A model generated the notes under the pieces. The model worked only from the letters and a program-made list of their open reading frames with translations, was not told the origin of the DNA and ran no database searches. A DNA stretch of 52,196 nt from CAZCGA01 sp964498075 (GTDB lineage Bacteria > Desulfobacterota > Binatia > HRBIN30), in NCBI GenBank assembly GCA_964498075.1, contig CAZCGA010000034.1:1-52196 (forward strand), read 5' to 3'. A program made the position numbers and the translations under genes. Shown piece by piece: positions 42,169 to 50,627 of this stretch; the stretch's first letter is position 1, and every line of letters begins with the position of its first letter.

Positions 42169-44307
42169 ATGGAGAGGATTCTTCCGCTCGCCGAGCCCAT
42201 TCCCCGCGAGTGCACCCACTGCGGTCTGCCGCTCGGGCGCCGTCCGGTCACCGGAACCGTCGACGGGGAACATGGACGGTTCTGTTGCTACGGCTGTCTG
42301 CTGGCGCAGCAGGTGACCCGGGCACGCGGCGAGAGCGGCGCGGCGTCTTCCGTTCTCATCCGCCTCGGGCTGGCAATCTTCTGCACGATGAACGTGATGA
42401 TGGTCAGCATGCCGACCTACGTGCCCTACGTGTACGGCGGCGACGCCGCCTCGATCGACGGTCCGCTGTTTCAGGTGCTGCGCGTCTTGGCGTTGGTCTT
42501 CGCAGCGCCGGTGATCGCCTTGCTCGGCTGGCCGATCGTTGCGAGCGCGGCGCGCGGCGTGCGCAGCGGCGGGGCGAATACCGATGCGCTGATCGTCCTG
42601 GGCACGACGGCGGCGTACACGCTGTCCGTCGTCAACACGATCGCCGGTCGCGGGGCGGTCTACTTCGACACCGCGGCAATGCTGCTCGTGCTGGTCACGC
42701 TCGGCCGCTACCTCGAGGCGCGTGCCAAGGCCGACGCGGGTGCCGCATTGCAGGCGACGCTGGCGCCGGCACCGGCACTGGCGGCGCGCCTGTACGGAAC
42801 CGCCGGACGGACCGAAGCGGTTGCGCCGGACGCATTGGTCCCGGGCGATGTCGTACGGGTTGGCCCTGGTGATGCGTTTCCGACCGACGGTGTTGTGTTG
42901 AACGGCACCGGCGGCGTGGATGAAGCACCGGTGACCGGTGAGAGCCGGGCGATTCTAAAGGAGCCGGGCAGCGCAGTGGCCGGCGGCACGTGCAGCCTCG
43001 ACGGGCTGTTCCGCGTCCGCGTCACGGCGCCGGCGGCCGCCAGTGCGGCGGCGCGCATCGCTGCACTGCTGGCGAGCGCACGGCGCGAGCGCACCACGGC
43101 GGAGCGCGTCGCCGACCGCGTCGCCGCCGTTCTCGTCCCGCTGGTGATGGTGGTCGCCGCGGGCGCAGCCATCGTCTGGATGCTCCACGAGGATGCCGCG
43201 CACGGCATCCTGGTGGGTCTGGCGGTTCTCGTCGTCGCGTGTCCCTGCGGTCTCGGCATCGCTACACCGGTCGCCGTGTGGACCGGTCTGGCCACCGCGG
43301 CGCGCCGCGGTGTGATTGTGCGCAGCGCCCCGTTGCTGGAACGCGCCGCATCAATCGGCGGCGTGTTCTTCGACAAGACCGGTACGCTGACCGAGCGCAC
43401 GCCGCGCCTCGTGGCCGTGGAGCCCGCCGCCGCCTGCCGGCTCTCCGCCGACGAGTTGCTGGCGCGCGCAGCGGCGTTGGAAGCCGGGAACCCGCACCCG
43501 GTGGCGCGCGCCATCGTCGCGGCTTGCGATTCCGCTCGCAGAGCAACGGACGGGGCGGTGGTAGTGACTGCGGTGCGTCTCCAGCCGGGGCGCGGGGTGC
43601 GCGGCGTGATCGAGGGGCAAGCGCTGGCGGTTGGCAGCCTGCGGTTCGCGGCCGCGGAGCTTGGGCCCGCCGCGCTGCCGGCGGCGAGCTCCGCCGATGG
43701 CGGGGAGTCCGTCGTGGCCGTGTGGACGTCGGGCCAGCTCCTCGGGATGCTGCGGTTCACGGAGACGGTCCGGGCGGACGCCGCGGGTGCGATTGCGGCC
43801 TTGCGCCGCCTGAGTGTGCGCGTCGGCTTGCTGTCAGGTGACACGGCGGCTGCGGTACTCGTCCCTTCGTTGATCGCAGCCTCGGAAGCGCAGGTCGGTT
43901 TGCTTCCCGAGGACAAAGTGGCGCAGCTCCGCCGACACCGTCGGCTGGCGCACGACGGCCGGTCGTCCACCGGCGTTGCGATGGTCGGTGACGGCATCAA
44001 TGACGCGCCGGCGCTCGCCGCGGCCGACCTGGGGATTGCGGTGGGGAGTGCCACCGATCTGGCCCGCATGACCGCCGACGTCGCCATCGTCGCTGATGAC
44101 CTGGGAAGGATTCCGTGGCTCATCGCGTACGCACGGCGCGTGGGTCGCGTCATCCGGCAGAACCTGTTTTGGGCCTGTGCGTACAACGCCGGGGCCGTGG
44201 CGCTGGCGGCGGCCGGGGCGTTGAACCCGCTCATCGCGTCCCTGGCGATGCTCGGCAGCAGCCTGGCCGTCGTGGCCAACGCGCGCCGACTCCGCAGCGG
44301 CGCCTAG
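42169..44307 (+). CDS. ccoI: Heavy-metal P1B-type ATPase (CcoI/CopA-type copper transporter)
   Basis: 712 residues from ATG 42169 (TTG 42157 possible). An N-terminal Cys cluster (CTHCGLP...FCCYGC) of the kind seen in CcoI/FixI, then membrane helices, TGES (EAPVTGESRA), the copper-transport motif ACPCGLGIATP, phosphorylation motif DKTGTLT, NPHPVA and GDGINDAPAL. It exports Cu+ to the periplasmic side for cbb3 assembly rather than for detoxification, as its place at the end of the oxidase cluster suggests. There is no HMA domain with GMTCxxC. Confidence 0.92.
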   Translation: MERILPLAEPIPRECTHCGLPLGRRPVTGTVDGEHGRFCCYGCLLAQQVTRARGESGAASSVLIRLGLAIFCTMNVMMVSMPTYVPYVYGGDAASIDGPLFQVLRVLALVFAAPVIALLGWPIVASAARGVRSGGANTDALIVLGTTAAYTLSVVNTIAGRGAVYFDTAAMLLVLVTLGRYLEARAKADAGAALQATLAPAPALAARLYGTAGRTEAVAPDALVPGDVVRVGPGDAFPTDGVVLNGTGGVDEAPVTGESRAILKEPGSAVAGGTCSLDGLFRVRVTAPAAASAAARIAALLASARRERTTAERVADRVAAVLVPLVMVVAAGAAIVWMLHEDAAHGILVGLAVLVVACPCGLGIATPVAVWTGLATAARRGVIVRSAPLLERAASIGGVFFDKTGTLTERTPRLVAVEPAAACRLSADELLARAAALEAGNPHPVARAIVAACDSARRATDGAVVVTAVRLQPGRGVRGVIEGQALAVGSLRFAAAELGPAALPAASSADGGESVVAVWTSGQLLGMLRFTETVRADAAGAIAALRRLSVRVGLLSGDTAAAVLVPSLIAASEAQVGLLPEDKVAQLRRHRRLAHDGRSSTGVAMVGDGINDAPALAAADLGIAVGSATDLARMTADVAIVADDLGRIPWLIAYARRVGRVIRQNLFWACAYNAGAVALAAAGALNPLIASLAMLGSSLAVVANARRLRSGA

Positions 44308-44320
44308 AAGCGATGAAACG

Positions 44321-44354
44321 CCGAAGGGGCGAGAGTTGACCTCCCGCCCTTCGG
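44321..44354. terminator. Hairpin between convergent ccoI and atpE
   Basis: CCGAAGGGGCGAGAG and CTCCCGCCCTTCGG can pair with one interruption around a short loop. It can serve both operons. Confidence 0.65.
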
Positions 44355-44376
44355 GTTCAGTGACTGTGTTCAGAAT

Positions 44377-44697
44377 TCAGATCTTCCCTTGCAGGAAGAA
44401 CGCGATCACCAGTGCGTAGATCGCCAACGCTTCCATGAAAGCGATACCGATGATCATCGGGGTCTGGATGCGATCGGCGGCGTTCGGGTTGCGGCCGATC
44501 GATTCCATGGCGGCCGCGACCGCGCGCCCTTGGCCTAGCCCGGCACCTACCGCCGCGACGCCGATCGCGATGCCGGCGCCGACCGCAATCAAGCCCTTGG
44601 AATCGCCCATCGCGCCGCCATCGGCGGCAATGGCCGGCGTGTGTGCAAACACCACGCTTAGCATCGTCAGCAACGGTGCCATCCATCGTTTGCGCAT
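44377..44697 (-). CDS. atpE: ATP synthase Fo subunit c
   Basis: 106 residues. An N-terminal signal-like extension (LLTMLSVVFAHTPAIAA) precedes two helices: GLIAVGAGIAIGVAAVGAGL and MIIGIAFMEALAIYALVI with the ion-binding Glu. The polar loop GRNPNAADRIQ matches subunit c. No Ser/Thr follows the Glu, so proton coupling is more likely than sodium. Last gene of the leftward Fo operon. Confidence 0.94.
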   Translation of the reverse strand: MRKRWMAPLLTMLSVVFAHTPAIAADGGAMGDSKGLIAVGAGIAIGVAAVGAGLGQGRAVAAAMESIGRNPNAADRIQTPMIIGIAFMEALAIYALVIAFFLQGKI

Positions 44698-44825
44698 TCT
44701 CTGGTCCTCCTTTCGTCAGATTTAAGAGACCGCCTCGCCACGCCTCTCTGTCCTCCTCACCACTCCACGGCAGCGTGCCTCCTAGCTTTGCGACGCAGGG
44801 TCAGCCCTGCCGATACACGTTTACC

Positions 44826-45536
44826 TCAGTGATGCTCTGCATGCGCTTCGTGCTCCGCCAGCGCCAGAGACAGGTAGATGATGCTCAGGATCGTGAAGAC
44901 AAACGCCTGGATCAACGACACGAATGCACCCAGCGCGTAGAAGATGACCGGGACTCCGACCTTCGTCAGGCCCGTGAAAATCTCCAACACCAAGTGGTCA
45001 CCCGTCATGTTGCCGAAGAGACGCAAGGCCAGTGAGACCGGCCGCACCAAGTTGTCGATCAACTCCAGTGGCAGCATCAGGAAGGCCAGCCACCAGATCG
45101 GCCCGAGGAAGTGCTTCAAGTAGCCGACCCCCTTCGCCCGGAACCCGTAGTAGTTATAGATCAGGAACGAGGTGACCCCGAGCGCGAAGGTCACGTTGAA
45201 GTTGCTGGTGGGTGGTATGACGCCGGGCAGCAGCCCCGTCAAGTTGGCGGCGAGAATGAACAGGAAGAACGTCGCGTATATGTGCACCAGCTGGCGGCCC
45301 TTGTGACCGAGCAGGCCCTCAATGAAGCCGACGAACCACTCGACGAAGATCTCGAGGGTGTTGCGCGCCGTCAGTGTCGCGTCGGGCACGACCGCGTCGG
45401 TCGCCGCTTGCATCTGGCGGCGCGCCACGAACGCCCACGTCAGCAGGGCAGCGATGACCAGCGTCGCCGTCGCGGTATGGTCGGGCAGGAGACTCAGCCC
45501 CGGAATCACCGACACCCACGTGAAGGGATGTTCCAC
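44826..45536 (-). CDS. atpB: ATP synthase Fo subunit a
   Basis: 236 residues, five to six transmembrane helices. The essential Arg is in SLALRLFGNMTGDH; the last helix has ALGAFVSLIQAFVFTILSII. It forms the proton half-channels against the c ring. The gene starts one base after the end of atpI; a stretch of 128 bases separates it from atpE. Confidence 0.95.
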   Translation of the reverse strand: MEHPFTWVSVIPGLSLLPDHTATATLVIAALLTWAFVARRQMQAATDAVVPDATLTARNTLEIFVEWFVGFIEGLLGHKGRQLVHIYATFFLFILAANLTGLLPGVIPPTSNFNVTFALGVTSFLIYNYYGFRAKGVGYLKHFLGPIWWLAFLMLPLELIDNLVRPVSLALRLFGNMTGDHLVLEIFTGLTKVGVPVIFYALGAFVSLIQAFVFTILSIIYLSLALAEHEAHAEHH

Positions 45537-45537
45537 T

Positions 45538-45921
45538 TCAACCGACTCCTTTCGTCGTCAACAACTCGTTGCGAGCGACCTCTAGCACACAGGCTACTAA
45601 CAGCAACGTCACGCCCAACGCAAAGCTCATTCCCTCGATCGGCAGCCGCCAGAACAGTGCGGCCAGCAGCCCAAGGAAGAGCCCGAACTTCAGCACGAAG
45701 GCAGCCACGGCCAATGCGGCCCGGCCGCGCTTCGTCGAATCGAACGAATCGGGGCGGAAGAGGTTCGTAATGAGCCGCAGCAGATAGAAGTTGGCGCCCA
45801 TCACCGCGCCGCCGAGCAGCAGGCTGCCGGGCTCGGCCCAGTGCGTGGCGTAGGCGACACTGCTGCTCGCGCCCACGAGGCCGACGTGCAGCTTGCCGAT
45901 GCGTGTCAGATCAACCGCCAT
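45538..45921 (-). CDS. atpI: ATP synthase subunit I (AtpI-like)
   Basis: 127 residues with four hydrophobic helices, including GAVMGANFYLLRLITNLF and FVLKFGLFLGLLAALFW, typical of the ATP synthase I family that assists c-ring assembly. ATG 45921 lies inside the end of atpZ (11-base overlap), and the gene is followed at once by atpB. Confidence 0.8.
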   Translation of the reverse strand: MAVDLTRIGKLHVGLVGASSSVAYATHWAEPGSLLLGGAVMGANFYLLRLITNLFRPDSFDSTKRGRAALAVAAFVLKFGLFLGLLAALFWRLPIEGMSFALGVTLLLVACVLEVARNELLTTKGVG

Positions 45922-46150
45922 TGGCCGACTGCGAACTAGACCGCTTCAAGCTCCAAAGCAAGCGGTACAGCGCACCGCCCATGCCTGCCAACGTCAGCAC
46001 CAGTGTGAACAGCGGCGGCGTGCCGAGGTAGGAGTCGAGGTAGTAGCCGACCAACACACCGGCGACCACCGTGCCGGCGAACTCGAACCCGAATGCCGCA
46101 TACCGGCTGGCATTGACGATCGCGCGCAGGTCCCTTCGGCTCGGCGTAAT
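45911..46150 (-). CDS. atpZ: AtpZ-like small Fo accessory protein, non-canonical start
   Basis: The frame ends SQSANGG at 45911 and encodes AFGFEFAGTVVAGVLVGYYL, then YLGTPPLFTLVLTLAGMGGA, the two-helix AtpZ/AtpQ pattern. There is no ATG, GTG or TTG between the hemL end and the first helix; GGAGGA lies five bases before an ATT at 46150, giving 79 residues. A downstream GTG would remove part of helix 1. AtpZ proteins with AtpI have been linked to Mg2+/Ca2+ supply. Confidence 0.72.
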   Translation of the reverse strand: MTPSRRDLRAIVNASRYAAFGFEFAGTVVAGVLVGYYLDSYLGTPPLFTLVLTLAGMGGALYRLLWSLKRSSSQSANGG

Positions 46151-46166
46151 TCGGCTCCTCCGCGGC

Positions 46167-47462
<1,296 letters not shown>

Positions 47463-47783
47463 CGATTCGGAGGAGTGCTGGCTGTCGCTACCATCGCCGT
47501 GGAGCGCAGTCAAGAAACGGAATGTGCTGACCTTCGGTGTGTAGAATTTTCTTGCACCCTTTTGGGAAACCGGCTAAACCACCTCCCACCTCGGCTCCCT
47601 TCGAGGCGCATTCCTAGCTCGCAGACGACCACATTGGCACGGGGTCAAGTCCGTCTGCGGTGCGCCTAGCCGAGGTGGGGTGGAAAACCTGTGGACCTGG
47701 GGTTTTGGGGCGTCGCAAGTACCAGAAATAAAAAGCGGATTGTTGATATTCACACCTGTTGATAGTCCTGTGGAATAGCGCCC
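47463..47783. promoter_or_regulatory. Divergent hemL-dnaA region with imperfect long hairpin and DnaA-box-like sites
   Basis: Three nested arm pairs occur at 47585-47679: CCCACCTCGGCT/AGCCGAGGTGGG, AGGCGCA/TGCGCCT and CGCAGACG/CGTCTGCG, contiguous on the right side and bulged on the left. Between this and dnaA, an AT-rich stretch (47721-47765) carries ATATTCACA (47746-47754) and TGTGGAATA (47769-47777), each 8/9 to the DnaA box, plus two TGTTGATA repeats. This may be the dnaA promoter and part of the replication origin. Confidence 0.5.
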
Positions 47784-49112
47784 ATGCAGCAGGCCTGGAA
47801 ACGAACTCTGGAGATTCTGTGCGACCGCATCGGGCCGGCTGACTACGAGACCCTGATCCGCCGGCTCTCGCCCGTTGCCATCCGTGGGCGCAACCTGCTT
47901 GTTGAAGCGCCCAACAAGCTCGCGGTCGATGTGGTGAACCAGCGCTACCTGGACCTCATCGAAGAGGTCTTATCGCAAAGCTACGGGTCACCCGTTCGCG
48001 TCTTGCTGCAGCCGCCCAGTGCGGTCCAGCAGGAGCTCTTCCCGCTCGCGGCTCCCAGCCCGGCGAGCCTACCGGTCAATCGGAAGCGAACCAGCCTGAT
48101 TCCGAAGTACACCTTCGACAACTTCGTGATTGGGGCCAGCAACCAGTTCGCCCATGCTGCCTCCAAGGCCGTGGCGATGCAGCCGGGCGATCACTACAAT
48201 CCCCTCTTCATCTACGGCGGTGTCGGGTTGGGCAAGACTCACCTGGTCAACGCGATCGGCCATCAGATCCTCGGCCAGCATCCGGATCAGCGCGTGATCT
48301 ACCTTTCGTCGGAGTCGTTCATGAACGAGCTGATCAACGCACTGCGGCGCGATCACATGGACGACTTCAAGGGACGGTTCCGGCGGATCGACGTGCTGAT
48401 CCTCGACGATGTGCAGTTCCTCGCCGGTCGCGAGCGCACGCAGGAAGAGTTCTTTCACACGTTCAATTCGCTGTACGAAGCGCATCGGCAGATCGTGCTC
48501 ACCTCGGACAAGTTCCCGAAGGAGATCCCCGATCTCGAGGAACGGCTGCGCAACCGTTTTGAGTGGGGGTTGATTGCGGACATTCAACCGCCCGACATGG
48601 AAACACGCGTCGCCATCCTGCAGAAGAAGGCGGAGTTCGAACGCATCGACCTGCCGCACGACGTCGCGTTGTTCCTCGCCGCGAACATCGACTCGAACGT
48701 GCGTGAGTTGGAAGGTTCCCTGACTCGACTCGGGGCGTTCGCTTCGCTGAACAAGTGCGAGATCACCGTCGACTTCGCGCGCCAAGTCCTGCAGAACATC
48801 CTGCGCGAGAAGGACTCCACTGTGACCATCGAGTCGATTCAGAAGGCGGTGTGCGAGTTCTTCCATATCCGCGCCGCCGACTTGCGATCGAAGAAGCGCA
48901 CCCGCACCATCTCCGGCCCAAGACAGGTGGCGATGTACCTGTGCCGGCGGTACACGCAGGCGTCATTTCCAGTCATCGGCGACCGCTTCGGCGGTCGCGA
49001 TCATTCGACGGTGATCCACGCCACTCAGGTGGTCGATCAGCGGCTCAAGCAAGACCCGACGTTTCGTGCAACAATCGAACGCCTGGAGCGGATGTTGGAA
49101 GGCGGGGGATAA
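47784..49112 (+). CDS. dnaA: Chromosomal replication initiator DnaA
   Basis: 442 residues. Domain I at 1-80 (WKRTLEILCDRIGPADYETL), short domain II, AAA+ domain III with Walker A GGVGLGKTH, Walker B LILDDVQFLAGRER and sensor motifs, and domain IV with the DnaA-box-binding signature GGRDHSTVIHA. It binds origin boxes and melts DNA to load DnaB. Followed by dnaN. Confidence 0.97.
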   Translation: MQQAWKRTLEILCDRIGPADYETLIRRLSPVAIRGRNLLVEAPNKLAVDVVNQRYLDLIEEVLSQSYGSPVRVLLQPPSAVQQELFPLAAPSPASLPVNRKRTSLIPKYTFDNFVIGASNQFAHAASKAVAMQPGDHYNPLFIYGGVGLGKTHLVNAIGHQILGQHPDQRVIYLSSESFMNELINALRRDHMDDFKGRFRRIDVLILDDVQFLAGRERTQEEFFHTFNSLYEAHRQIVLTSDKFPKEIPDLEERLRNRFEWGLIADIQPPDMETRVAILQKKAEFERIDLPHDVALFLAANIDSNVRELEGSLTRLGAFASLNKCEITVDFARQVLQNILREKDSTVTIESIQKAVCEFFHIRAADLRSKKRTRTISGPRQVAMYLCRRYTQASFPVIGDRFGGRDHSTVIHATQVVDQRLKQDPTFRATIERLERMLEGGG

Positions 49113-49302
49113 GGTGTGGAACGGCTGCGGACAGCACGGTTGAACCTGGGGAAGAGACGAGCCCAGGCCGACGACGCCAGCCGACGAGCACCCGGATCGT
49201 GTCGTCGCACAGCCGTGTGGGGAGCGCGTTGCCATGTTTCCACACCCCCTACTACTACTGCTAGATTACTGAGAAACTAAAGAAGGAATAGGTGGGCAAG
49301 CC
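49113..49302 (+). promoter_or_regulatory. dnaA-dnaN intergenic region
   Basis: 190 bases without a gene. GTTTCCACA (49236-49244) is 8/9 to a DnaA box. The last 50 bases are AT-rich and end in AGGTGGGCAAGCC before the dnaN ATG. Confidence 0.4.
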
Positions 49303-50415
49303 ATGGAATTCACCATCACGCGTGATGAGCTGCTGCAAGGACTGTATCTCACCCAAGGCATTGTCGAACGGCGGACGACCATCCCGATCCTGGCGAACGT
49401 CCTGATCGAGTCCGACGGAGAAGGCGTCGCCATAGCTGCGACGGATCAGGAGGTGGGCGTGCGCCGGCGCTGCACCGCAAAGGTCAAGAAGAAGGGCGCG
49501 CTGACGGCGAGTGCGCGCAAGCTGTACGAGATCGTGCGCGAGTGTCCCGACGGCGCGATCGTCCTGCGCTCGCTCGAGAACAACTGGATCGAGATCTCGG
49601 CTGATAGGTCACGCTTCAAGATCGTCGGGTTGGATCCCAAGGAGTTTCCGGCGATGCCAAGCCCGGGACAAGAGCGTGATCGGCAGACGATCGCTGTTTC
49701 GTCCGAGGTGCTCAGAGAGATGATCGGGCGGACCGCGTTTGCGGTGTCGGCCGATGACACACGACTGAACCTCAGCGGCATCTTTTTCGAACGTCCCGAA
49801 GCTGGGAAGCTCCGCATGGTAGCGACCGATGGCCATCGATTGAGCTTGATTACGCGTGCGGTGGATGGCGGCACACCGGGTGGCGGCATCATCATCCCCC
49901 GGAAGGGAGTTGCTGAAATTTCCAAGGTCATCGAGACGGGTGACGAGCCGGTTACCGTCAGTATCCAGAATGGTGTCGTGCACGCCACCCGCGGACAGGT
50001 CGAGCTCTCTATGCGCTTGGTGGAAGGGGAGTTCCCGGATTACAATCAGGTGATCCCGCAGAAGTCGGAGCGGCGGATGGGCGTGGGCGTAGATGCGCTG
50101 TTGGCAGCGCTCCGGCGCGTCTCGATTGTCTCCAGCGAGCGGACCCGCGGCGTGAAGTTGCAGATCGACGCCGGGAAGTTGGAGATCTCGTCGATCAACC
50201 CGGACGTCGGAGAAGCTAGCGAGGAGTTGGCGGTCGACTACGCCGCCGAGTCTCTGAGCATCGGTTTCAACGCGAAGTACATCATGGACATCTTGGGCGT
50301 GCTGCCCGAGTCGAGCCAAGTCGAGGTCGGCTTCAACGACGAGGTGAGCCCAGGCGTCATCCGATGCCCCACCGATCCGGATTTTTTGTACGTCGTGATG
50401 CCGATGCGGCTCTGA
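49303..50415 (+). CDS. dnaN: DNA polymerase III beta subunit (sliding clamp)
   Basis: 370 residues, the usual length, three clamp domains. MEFTITRDELLQGLYLTQGI at the start; TDGHRLSLITR in domain II; the C-terminus ending YVVMPMRL forms the cleft that holds QLxLF peptides. The ring tethers polymerase and other clamp-binding proteins to DNA. It follows dnaA after 190 bases. Confidence 0.97.
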   Translation: MEFTITRDELLQGLYLTQGIVERRTTIPILANVLIESDGEGVAIAATDQEVGVRRRCTAKVKKKGALTASARKLYEIVRECPDGAIVLRSLENNWIEISADRSRFKIVGLDPKEFPAMPSPGQERDRQTIAVSSEVLREMIGRTAFAVSADDTRLNLSGIFFERPEAGKLRMVATDGHRLSLITRAVDGGTPGGGIIIPRKGVAEISKVIETGDEPVTVSIQNGVVHATRGQVELSMRLVEGEFPDYNQVIPQKSERRMGVGVDALLAALRRVSIVSSERTRGVKLQIDAGKLEISSINPDVGEASEELAVDYAAESLSIGFNAKYIMDILGVLPESSQVEVGFNDEVSPGVIRCPTDPDFLYVVMPMRL

Positions 50416-50627
50416 GAAGTGAGCTTTCGGAAGCGCCGCACAGGGTTGGTTTCTGGAGCGAAAAACCAGCCGCTGTCCGCAGCCGAAAAATCATCATAAG
50501 TTACTGGAATTAAACAAGAACTACTTTCCTTTCCACCTTGAGAGATGGGCCACCATCTGCTAGTATCCGAACCGCCAACGCAGCCGGTTTTCTTCACTGC
50601 TTTTGTAGCGAGATGGGGTGGTGTGAA
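50416..50627 (+). promoter_or_regulatory. dnaN-gyrB intergenic region
   Basis: 212 bases, with an inverted pair TGGTTTCTGGAGCGAAAAACCA (50453-50474 approximately) and an AT-rich segment at 50485-50545. No recF or other gene is present. Probably holds the gyrB promoter. Confidence 0.4.

Noticed and set aside
42708..44279. A 523-codon leftward frame under ccoI
   Set aside because: Ser/Ala/Thr-rich antisense shadow.
44377..44697. Sodium-coupled ATP synthase c subunit
   Set aside because: The residue after the ion-binding Glu is Ala, not Ser or Thr, so the sodium signature is incomplete.
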